Assembly (NCBI RefSeq): GCF_020882245.1
Contig: NC_083598.1
Coordinates: 51,001,858 to 51,065,857 of the forward strand
Reading direction: 5' to 3'
DNA length: 64,000 nt
Origin: Rhopalosiphum padi
Taxonomy: Eukaryota > Arthropoda > Insecta > Hemiptera > Aphididae
Shown: in pieces, positions 49,331 to 61,400 of the stretch
Numbering within the stretch: the first letter of the stretch is position 1
How the letters are laid out: each line of letters begins with the position of its first letter
Position numbers and translations under genes: made by a program
The notes under the pieces: model-generated
Seen by the model: the letters and a program-made list of their open reading frames with translations, nothing else
What the model was told of the DNA's origin: nothing
Database searches by the model: none

Positions 49331-52300
49331 CCTTGTCGACCGACTTGCAGCTATAATAATGTAATGATATAATATCGATAGAAGGTGGTCTTACGGTTTG
49401 TCCTATACGTACTTATACATGAAGCGATGGGCAAATTACACGAATTTATAATGATTCACAAAATAATGGACCCTTTTTTTATTTACTATACCTCTAAATT
49501 ATGTAGCGAGTTAGATAACTGTACCACCTACGAATCGTACAATAGTTGCCAATTCAAATGTAAAATAACACTATCATATTATCCTTATTTTTGAATCCTT
49601 ATTGTTGGTGAAAGTATAATATTTATTCTATTATATTGTATATGTAGGTATTATATTTTCCTATACAAAAACATAAAAAAAATCAAAAATTACAACTCTA
49701 AAATTTCTTCGGTACTCTGTAGACTCCAATACATTTGCTATTGAAATAAATTATTTTTTAAATCACTAAAAATAGTAAAGGTATTTTTAAAAAAAAGATT
49801 ATTTTAAGACTTGTAAAAGTATAATATATAATAATTAATAGCAATAATAAAATTAGTTTATTGTAATATTGTGTAACTGTGTAACCACTATAAAGTCTGT
49901 AACTATATGATTATACATAAATAGTAAATACGTAATACATTGTCATTATCACTTAACATTTTTACTACCTATTAGAAAAAGTATCTCCAGACAAACACAT
50001 ACATATTATAAAACCAATACATTTTAACTACATTCAGTATTTCTTAACAATTCGTAATTGTCAATATGCGAATGTGGTGACTCTAAAAATGTGTTTCAAT
50101 GAATAAGGATTGAGTGAGGGGTCGTCACGGTCACGACCAACGACCCCTAACCATCGTCCATCACTCCTGCCAGCCATGCTGGCGTGACTCTCGTGACTCA
50201 CTGATTAATTTATGTTAGGTATACATGTATAATCATAATGTATTGACGATTCGGGGACTTTGATAATAAGAATTAAAATTAATTAGTTATTTGGGTAGTT
50301 AAAAATTAACTAAAATAGAAAATTTCAATATTATTCTAACTTTATGAGATTGTAGAAATGTATTTAATTTAATTAAACTAAACCAATCATATAGTTATTA
50401 GAATTATATTATAATAACTAAGTTAGTTAACCTAACTATATATAGTTATGAATAGGTATATTGCAATTACCAACTCAAATACTCGATAGTACCTATACAC
50501 TATACAGTTACTAATATGGGCAGTGAACCATAATAAGTGTCATTTTAAACTTTTTCTTGGAGGCGTTAAGAAAAGACGTAAAAAAGCCTTTCACACCTTT
50601 TAATTTACGATTTACTATTAAAAAATGTTTGCAATACATCATACAAGGTCCATATTTTATTGACATACCTACTATAATAATCATTTATCAGGCCTGTCTT
50701 GAAAAAACATATTGTTAGGTACCCCACTACCCCCCATATAAGCATCTACAACAAAATTACCCTTAAATATTTTTTACATTGTATAGGTACAAATGATAAA
50801 TGATAATTATTGACAATGTTAAATGCAGATTGCAGCTTAAGTATGCTTTAATATGTTAAAAAAGTGTTACATAGATAAATGTAATGATTATACATTTATA
50901 TTATGTAAATCATAATAAAATAACGAATAATGTATTTAGTTAGTATTTTTAAAATGTATTTTTTTTCCGATGAATGTCGGCACACTACAATATTTTGATT
51001 TCTCTCTGACCTACGAGCCACATATTAAATTTACGTCAGCCTAACCAATCCTATACTCCTATAGTTAATCAAAACTTTTATACTAAATTGAATTGACCAA
51101 TTATCAATTATAATCCATACCATCTGTGTTTACACATTGGCTTAATTACGAAATATCTCGGTGGCCGCTGCTCGTATAGAATATATATTTATAATTTATT
51201 AATAATATTATTCTAAAATTATAAATTAAAATATTACCTAATAACTAATAACTAATAAGTAGTAAGTATGTAATATTATTAAACATAAAAAGTCAGATTT
51301 CTGATTATTTTAAAATGCGGGACCGGCTTGTGTCATATTTGTCTTTTATAAAATGTAATATTTTACATACTCATGACTTGTGATACAGTCTTTTTTGTAT
51401 TATTTTTATACAAATTTTAATATTTAAAAATAGCTGATATAGTTCATAACTAGTTTTAATGATAGGTCATTTCTTAACCACATTAAAATGCGTGGCGACT
51501 ATATCTAGTATTTTTATATATTTGTGACTAAAACACAAGATTGGTTTTGCTGAACGCTATAACCTCCCCTTCAATTTACGTTTACTCAATGGACGAAATT
51601 TCATTTTGATAAACTTTCAAATATAGTAACCTATTGAAATTACCAAATAACAAACTGCAAACAATAAGGTATTTGTTTAAATACAAATACAAAAAATTAA
51701 TAAAATGAAAAATAAACAAAAAAATTTCTTTTTTTATAATAATGAGTTATTATAATCATGTACACAACTAAAATCTTTGATGTTTTTGTAGATATGTTGT
51801 TAAAACTTAATAGTTAAAAATACCTAGGTGGTTAGGTAGGTATGTATAAGTAATAAATACTAAAAAATTATTTATATTGAATAAATGTAATAAATATCAC
51901 TAAATTAATTAGATGAAATTCATATGTAATTATATAGTAATATCGTATATAAAATAATATTATAATATAAGTAGTAGGTACCTAATAAATTGTTTTATGT
52001 ATTTATTAATGGCTTATAGTATTATTATATTATTATAAATAAAACACAATTTTATAAATTAAAGTACCTAATACATTTTAATATGCTCTGTTCGACTAAT
52101 GTATACAATACATATCAGAAAAAGAGTAGAGTGTAGGTACTAGGTAGCACAACCAAAACTTTCTTGAAAGGTACATTTTAATGTATATTATTATTTATTA
52201 ATATTTCAATTTTCGTTAATAGCAAATAAAATGGATCACTAAATGATAGTTTACACAAATACTCAAATATGGTTCAAGGCCTCAAATGAAGTCCAGACCC

Positions 52301-53887
52301 AGGATGTGTCAATGACATATAGGTACTGATAGAAAATACCAAATATAAAACAATATCATATAATATATGATATTTATCTATGATTTATAGTGATAACTTT
52401 TTTAAGTTTTTAAGACTAACAACCAACACAATAGCATAACACAAACAATTGAAACATTATATAAATAAACTAGTAATAATAGTATGCATAATAAATATAC
52501 AAGTAAAATTAATATTTTCTCAATTTCTCATTGATTGATAAAAATATATTATGCTCCTAATGGATATTAAAAACACAAAAGTACTTGATTTGTTACGAAA
52601 CATTAATTTTAATAAGTGAATATATAAATATATTCAATTGTCTATAGCACTAAGTATAGACTTGACAAAGGCAACAGATTAAATTATATTTGTGATAAAA
52701 TAATCATTAAAATAATCATTAGGTCATTTTAATTTTCTGGTGTAAAATAAGTGTTTTTTTTTTAAATATATATATATATAAATAAAATAAAATTTATAAA
52801 ATTTTAACTAATGATAGCTTTTGTTTACCTAATATAATATAAGGTGAGTGATGATTTTTTGAACAATAATAAAATAATAAATAATCATAATATTGGTGTA
52901 ATTCATCATTGAAAATTTTTTAATTATTTAAATTATTAACAGAGTAGTTCATGACATTGTTATGTTTGGAAGTGAACTACCATCTTTAAAGCTTTTTACC
53001 TGCTCCATCACTACTAATCTTTTTTACAAATTGAATAATTGTATACCTTCTATAAACTAAATAAGTTAACAATGAAGGTAACATAAAATATTTTGAATGC
53101 AGGATTCTAAATTTCATTTGGTTTTTTCACTCTAAAAGATTTAATATTAGTATATTACACTTGAAAATTTTTAATTTTTTAAATTAAATTGTTTTGAATT
53201 GTTCCACTTCCTCTCTTTGTGAGTTAAAATATGAACTGAATTAAATTTTGTAAACAACTTTAATTTATAGATTTTTTTTCTATCTTAAATAATAACATAT
53301 TGAGAGTGAGATAAATTTTTGATTTATGTATATTCTATTTATTGTATTTTTTAAAATTGTTTACAAAGTTCTATGCAAGTTTTAATATTTTATTTCTTAA
53401 AAAAAAGTTAGGTATGGTATGTATAAAATTGCACAGAAACTAGTACAACACAATGTAAGGTATAATATAAGTTAATATTTTGTATTAAAGATATTCATAC
53501 ATTTTTAGAAATATATTGTGTTTTAAATATGAAATTAAAAATTTAAAAACAAGAACAAATCTATAAAAATAGAGACAAAGGAATTATAAATAATTAATAT
53601 ATACACATATCTTTTTAAAATCAAATATTGTCCAGTAAATAAACTTATATTGTATTAGTTGATAATATTAAAAAGTATTTCAAGACACTGTTATTCAGAT
53701 ACTACAAACTTATTATAGTTTATCTAAATATAAAAATAAAATTTGAGCTCTATAATATAAGTATAAATAATATTATATTGACAATAATTATTTATGTTTA
53801 ATATATAATATATAAATATTGACTAGAATGAAAATGCGTGAATCTGAGTATTTTATAATTAGTAATAATTTAATTTAAAAAAATAAA
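49331..53887. other. AT-rich spacer, no gene recognised
   Basis: Nothing coding is supported. A GC-rich cluster of inverted repeats lies at 50117-50183. Confidence 0.55.
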
Positions 53888-56563
53888 TTAATTATGTGAT
53901 GGACTTAATATTGGTTGGCAAGCTAAAAGCATTCTTTGCCGTGCTCTTTTGAAACTAGCCATTACATTGTTGACACTTTTTACTAGCGCTTGAGCAGATA
54001 CAATATCACTAGTATGAATATTATTAATATTTTCAATGCTTTTACAACGTTGTATTACATTACTTAGTGTAATATTCAGTGAACCTCTGTGTTCAGTTTC
54101 CATTCCAAATTTACTTAACAACTTTTCCTACAACATACATAAATATATTACAAACAGTCAAATGAACATTAAAATAATATTATTTGATATTATAATTTAC
54201 ATTGAAATTGGTAGGAACATTTATATAATTAGGTTCAGCCAACTTTACTGTTCCACCAATGAAATATCTCCGTAAATTATGAACACAATTTCTAGATTTT
54301 GGTAACCACGCTTCTAATTTAATATTGTTTTTATAAGATATTGGAGTAGAGAATTTTGGAATTTGATATGATGCATATCCTTCAACTCGTTCCTTGTTCC
54401 ACGAATCAATTGAATAGATAATAAATGTTATAAATGCAGAGTTAATAGGTTGATCTAAAGTATAAAATAAATATAATATAAATAATTATTTAATAAACTA
54501 TACAAAATTTCACCTTTAGGTTGATCAATTGTTTTTGGTAATATTATTGTAACATTGAATAGATATGAAAATATAGATGTCATATTGTTATTTCGTCGAC
54601 ACGTATGAGTAGTTCCACTGAGTGAATTGGTATTTGCACATTCCCATCCTTTTAAACATAATTAATAGTTTTAAAGCAGATTAATAACATATATTATTTT
54701 ATAAATAATAAATAAAAAAATAATTATAAAAATATTGTTGCATGATTTTATATTAATTGATTATTAAATTAATAATAATAATCCTTGAGTAATATGCATT
54801 TTTTAAGATAAATGATAAAAGTAGAATTTTGCTGAGATTGAAAATTTACCTGATGGAAGATCAATAAAATAACGAATAAATAAATTGTCATATTCAAATC
54901 CGCTAGCAGAAGTTATTTCAGCAAATATTTCTATAGTATCAGTCTCTGGTATATAAAATTCATAGTTATCCAATTTGAGTAGATGAAACTATAACAAATA
55001 AAATGTAAATAATATCTGTTTTTATATTTTAAAATATATATTTAATAATAATTTACATTTACAGTATCAGTTATCAATTCTAGAGATTCATTTGATAGAT
55101 TTTCTATCCAAAATCGGTACTCAAAACATGAATCTTTTACTGTACTAATTGGAAGTATATATCCTGAACAATTGTTAGTTGTAAAATCAGGAAATATTGT
55201 CATAATATGACTGTTTGGATTCCAATATAATGATGCTAATACAAGATTATTTTCTTTGTTTTCTGTACTAAAATAATTAAAAACAAATAAATTACTCTAC
55301 AAACATTAGTTAATAAGAATAAAATAATTAGAATATAAGATTAAATAGACTAGTCCTAGATTGGAAGTATTCATTATCTGTTTTTTTTTAGCATACAAAC
55401 AACACAGAAATATTTAGAAGTGTACTATTTCTAATGTAACGGTGGATTTACTTCCTCATATTTTTTATTCTGTCCTGAAAGTCATGTAGGAGAATTTGGA
55501 AAAGCCAATCTCATCGAGTAAATTTTACAACAAAATCAAATCTATTTTAGGAGTTCTTATTGCTTCACTAGATCAATATTGATATGTAGGAAATGAAACA
55601 TGCTTAAATTTTTATGTTGTGTGTGACAAATGTATTAGAAAAAGACAAAAAAATCACTGTTCCTAAACTCTTTAAACATTTATCTTATTATGAAACATGT
55701 AAATCATTCATTGACTATTTGATATTATTCTTTACATGATTACTTTACCCATTATTTCCAAGATCAAGAAGAACGTGCATTATTTGATTGAAATTTGGTA
55801 ATCTATTTTGCAATTTTGAAATATCAGATGGTGAATAATCAATAACGTTTTTAGTAAAAAAATAAGCATTTTTTTTATGATCTTTATTATTCATTAAGCC
55901 CATGTTCTTAAATGATTCAGTGAGTGTATTATCATGGCCCATAACTTCATGCAGAATTGTACGGCCATTCTAAAATGATAAAAGTTTGAATCATTAATTT
56001 TTGCATACCATTTTATATTTTTATCTTAAAACTTAAAACCTTACATGTTGATTAAATTTGGTTTTCAGATGGCTATCTAAAAGTTTTCCTTCAATTGATG
56101 ATGATGTTTCTTCTAAATCATTTTGATCTTGTGGTTCATCTAATGTTTTTTCCATCCAATGAAATACTTTTTCAATTCTTTTCGTATACTTTTTCTCAAT
56201 TTCAGTATTTTTATGGTGAAATGATGTACGAGATATTTCTAAACATATTCTGGATATAGAATAAAAAATAATGTTAATGGTATTTCACTAACCCAGTCTA
56301 GTTAAAAAAAATACTTTAATATTATGTGTTTGTATATTTGGATTTTTTAATGTTGGATAGTAAAAGATTCTAAATTTAACAAAACTAAATGGACACCATC
56401 AGATGCACAATATAAACACGGAATCAATGAAATTTAATTTAAATTTCATCTATTCTGTGATATAAGTACCTTAATAACTAAATTACCTGAATTTAAAATG
56501 CTCTACCGAGCCTTCACATCTATAACTACCTACATCATAATCTATATCATCCTTATTAGACAT
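53888..56563 (-). CDS. MKS1: Meckel syndrome type 1 protein homolog (B9 domain)
   Basis: Eight exons in transcript order: 56563-56487, 56249-56045, 55969-55749, 55267-55063, 54988-54850, 54648-54514, 54454-54201 and 54127-53888. All are in phase, giving 491 residues (human 559). MKS1 is part of the ciliary transition-zone MKS module with B9D1, B9D2 and TMEM proteins, and gates entry of membrane proteins into cilia. The N-terminus SYRCEGSVEHFKFRICLEIS parallels the vertebrate start. The B9 domain covers about residues 285-440 and includes GFEYDNLFIRYFIDLPSGWE, LSGTTHTCRR, ERVEGYASYQIP, NLRRYFIGGTVKLAEPNYI and LLSKFGMETEHRGSLNITL. The tail NNVMASFKRARQRMLLA matches the vertebrate C-terminus. 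The N-terminal half is shorter and more divergent than in vertebrates. In insects cilia are limited to sensory neurons and sperm, so expression should be narrow. It is head to head with B52. Confidence 0.9.
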
Positions 56564-58492
56564 TTTTCTTTCAAATTAAGTCTTAATTAAGTCGGTCTTC
56601 CGAGTTTATAAAATAAATTTAAATCAATATATTGCTATTATTTTCGTTTAATCATTTGTAATAGTTAATATCCTTCGCTGTGTGTTTTAACATGATTTTA
56701 AGCTTTAAAAGTTTAAATTGAATATAATATTAACTATAAAAATTGATATTGTTGAATATTCAATTATTTTAACACAGGCAATAGGCACTATAGGCTACGA
56801 TGACACGATTAAAGATATATCTTAAATTGTGCTATAGGCATAAGTCCATAAAAATATTTTAAAAATATAAATCATTATATTTTATGATTTGATAATTTTG
56901 AATTTTGATTAATCTCCAATGATAATTGAGTTTATTGATTGTTTACAAGTGTACAACTACACATCAGTATAATTATTGTTTTATGGTATAATCAATAGCC
57001 ACATAATGAACCGTGTTTATACTTTAAATTTTAATCTTGGTACTTGGTAACGGTAACAACCACGCTACAATATTCGTAAAGAATATTTATAAATTCTTTG
57101 ATATAAACATTTTACAACGTTATTAACGTACAACGCATGCGCTTTGATATTAAATTTTGCGTACTCAAAAGGACGCTTGATCCGACGATCGTCTACACTC
57201 CGCCATCTTGTTACTTTTTATTTGTTATTGCATATTTTCGTCGTGTGTGTGTTTAAGCCAATTGGCAATTTTTTTAATTAGTTTGCTTCTGGTACATTTG
57301 AGTTATATTATTTGTAATTTGTTTTATTACCTACTGCCATTTTTAAAGGTTTGTTTTTAATATTTTAAGGATGAATCTATTGAATAATATTTGTTTTTAT
57401 CCTTTCTTGCCATGTGTTTTATAACTATTTTTGAGGTACACCATCTGTATCGGTAACTCTAGTCGTAGTTTGGTTTACGTATTTCACATTTAAGTAATGC
57501 ACTTGCATTGTAAATATTTTATTCCCATGTTAAACAAAGACATCCTTTACATATTATATGTACATTAGATGTTAATAGATGTTTTGTTTTGATACTTATC
57601 GTTTTTTTTAGATATCTGTGCCCATTAGTGTTGTATATCCTTTTAACTAATATAAATAATAATTTTAAATTTTACAACACATATATAATATTGTATATTC
57701 AATATGTACAATATATATTATATTGTTTATTATAACATTATATTATAATGTTTATTCTTGTCCTAGTTAGCAACATTATTTCAATTTAATTTTATCTAGT
57801 TCAGGATAATATTTTAGGGGATAGTGCATACAAATCAAAAGAAAAATTTTACATTACATTTTAAAAAATCCATTAAAAGTTAACAATATAATAAACTAAA
57901 GTACATGTTGGTTATCTTTTTATATAATTTTATTTTATATTACCTAGTTCTATAATATTTGAGCATTGCATTAAAGATATACTAATAGATAAATTCTGCA
58001 GCTGTACTACAACACTTAAAGTATATCTATCTATCTTAATATACCTCGACTATTCATAGTAGTAAACTGGTTTCTGATTTTTAAAATTTTATTTTTCATT
58101 ATATTTCTATATTTTTAAATGAGTAGTAAAAGTTTATTTTGTTTAAATGTTCTTAATTCATTTAGAAAAAATGGTTACTAAAACTCAACATTATATTCTT
58201 CTGTTATATTATATAAAGTAATTATTGTCTTTATTTTGTCTCAAAATGAGTTATACTGTCCACATATGTCATTTTATTAGTGATTTTTATGTCATAATTT
58301 CTGTTCATCTTTTTTTTTTAAAAAAAATCTAATGAACCTTACAAGAAGAATTTTGTGATTATAATACATTTACTTATAAGTATGGTTTACAATATATGAT
58401 ATTTATGTGTTTGTTGTTATCAGGAACTGGGTAAGCCTGTCCAGTTATAGAAGTTCTATCTAAGCATTTGTGATTTGCCTAAAGAGGTCAAA
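56564..58492. promoter_or_regulatory. MKS1/B52 divergent spacer, B52 5' UTR and first intron
   Basis: GGTAACGGTAAC at 57046-57057 is two direct RFX-type half sites (RGYAAC), about 480 bases from the MKS1 start. CGCCATCTTG at about 57200, a YY1-like motif, lies near the likely B52 transcription start. B52 leader sequence follows, with a probable intron ending at the acceptor before 58424. The exact donor is unclear. Confidence 0.4.
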
Positions 58493-61400
58493 ATGAGTAA
58501 TGGCACTAGGGTGTTTGTTGGTGGCTTGTCTCATCGCGTTCGTGAGAGGGATCTCGAGAGGTTTTTCCAGAAAATTGGGCGAGTCAAGGATATTGCTATG
58601 AAGAACGGATACGCATTTGTGGTAAGTCACATTTTTTTAAAAATAAATTACCAGTATGAGGATAGGCTCAAAAATATTTATTGGTGTATATAATATATAT
58701 TTCTTTATGGAGTGCTTGAAAGAGATATAGAAAAGTTGTTTAGTGAGTTTTGCCATATTAAAGAAATATATCTTAAATATAGCTATGAATATATTGTAAG
58801 TAATATTTAGTTATCAATATACAGTATACATACTATAATCCAATAAATATGGCAATTTAAATTGATATATAAATCTATTTGTCTGTAAATGTATTTAGTT
58901 TGTTCAGAATTCCCAGAAAAAAAATTACTGACAACTAAAGTTCTATTAAAAAGTTTTTTTTTGTAATTCATTATGTTAAAGTTGTTCATTATTTTTGTAA
59001 TTTTAAGTACAATAAATATTAAGGTGATGGAAATAATAATAAAAATCTAAGTTATTTGTGTAAGTAATCTTGAAAAACCTCCAGTAATTTGGACAACGGT
59101 TTGAATTCTTCTGGACTAATGATGCTCTACTTAAGGATTAAAAAAATGTAATAAATATATTAACACAAAATAAGTTATGTAGTAATATTATATATATTTG
59201 TATTCTTACATTTCACTTTTTATATATTCATGCAAAATACATTTTTAGGAATTTGATGACTATCGTGATGCTGATGATGCCGTATATGAATTGAATGGAC
59301 GTGAACTCAATGGCGAAAGGTTTAATTTTTTTATCAATCTATTTTATCTTTGTTATCTTTCTAATTTATCTTAATGACATAATAAAAAATATTGATTTAT
59401 TTATTGGTTTACTAAGATTTAATGGACCAATAACTAAATCATGGATTAGAGATCAATAGCTTAATATCAATTTATTAAGTGATTGTTACTCAACCTCATT
59501 GTTAAATTATAGCGTGAAGTTGATTCTTTTATAATTTATGGAAACACAAATCAATTGAATTTTCAATTTTTAATAATTAAAATTGTTATTTAGAGTTTCA
59601 GTGGAACGAGCTCGTGGAACACCAAGGGGCAGCGATGTTTGGCGTGGTTCAGGGCGTGGTGGTGATTTACCACCACCTCCACCAAGACGACCTCGCCGTG
59701 ATGCTAGGTATGTATTAAATATTTAAATTAAAGATTAGGTAGACTGATTATAAGAATAGTCAAAGATGAGTGGGAAACTTTTAGAACATAGGCAGTATGT
59801 ATGATAGGGAACTGTTTCCGACCTACTCTACATTAAGTTGGATTACAAGCTAACCAGATTCATGTGTTGGTTTTAAAAACAGTTTCTATTGTTCTTGAGT
59901 ATTGATATTGTTGATATTCTATTTATATTCATAACTAGCTATCCTTGTGTATTTCATTGCCCATACAAAATGATCTGTGTTAGATTCGGTTGCCTAATGC
60001 TAACATCTAGCATAAGACATGTAGATAAAAATTAAATAATATTTTTGATTTTTGGTGCATAGATGATTACATCAACTATTCACTAAAATAGTATTTTTTT
60101 AGTAATAATTAACCCGTCCTTGGTGTTGCTAATATTTTTATACTGTTAGTGTCGTGTTAGCGTTTTGCTTGCTTATTAAAATACATGTGTGAGCATACAA
60201 ATATACCATAGTACTGACAACTGTCAATTTTAGACTTTTATAGTATAATAATATATTAAAATAATAATAAAATAACAAGAAAATAAAAACAGTATAATTA
60301 TAAAATATACGGTAAGGCGATCAGTGATGAGCGAGTACAACGCTACATGGTATTATTACATATACGGCACCATTGGGCTTTGATAACTTTGTTAGTTTAT
60401 TTATAACTTATATTTTTCCGAAATCATTTTTGTAAACGACTCAAGGAAGTATATATATAATATCAAAATCCAATAATATTTAAATCAGTGGTTCTTAAAA
60501 TGACAATTGTGTGAGCGAAATGCTCATAGCGACACTAACAATGGGTTAATGGTAATATGGATGAAAACAATTTATCTTTATGTGTGTATTTGCCTAGTAT
60601 TTAAAATAATAATAACTTGATTTTTCATAAACTTATTAAATCAGAAAAGTCTGCTATGTACTCTTTCATTAAAAAAAAAAATCAAGATAACCAAATAAGT
60701 AGTTTCAGAGAACATGCACGATAAATATTTCTACTTCTACATTTATGTATAATTCAGTGTTTCTTAACCTTTTTTACCACAATGCGTGCCATTTCAATAA
60801 TATTTTATAAATCGCGGACCACCTCAATCTTAAGAAAACTACTAATTCCCTTTTATTTTTACTCATTTATAAGATTCCACAAATCAATTTAAAAAATTTT
60901 GTATTATTTTTACGTAACATTTTACTGCGAAACCACCTATGATAGACCAGGACCACAGGTTGTGAATGGGAATCACTGTTATGTATAGATAATAAACAAC
61001 AATCTATTCTTGTTCATAATTACTGTTGTATTGTTAATTAATTAATATGATTTTGTTATGTTTAGGGATGACAGAAATGATAGGTATGGTCCACCAACAA
61101 GAACAAATTACAGATTAATTGTTGAAAATTTGTCAAGTCGTGTTAGCTGGCAGGTAAGAAATAATTTAGATGTTAATTTGTATTATTTAATTACTATTTT
61201 CTTTAGATTTGTTTCAATTTGTTATTTTAAACTAATTTTTGTTTTGCCATTTGTTAATTTTGGAGATTTATCTTACTTATTTGAATGTCTTCTGAACTTT
61301 TTTTCACATATGGTTTGTTTTTGTGAGGTGCTGATAAACGTTCAATCAATAATATTATCTGAGGAAAGAGCCTGCAATTCTATTAAGGTTTAACAACATT

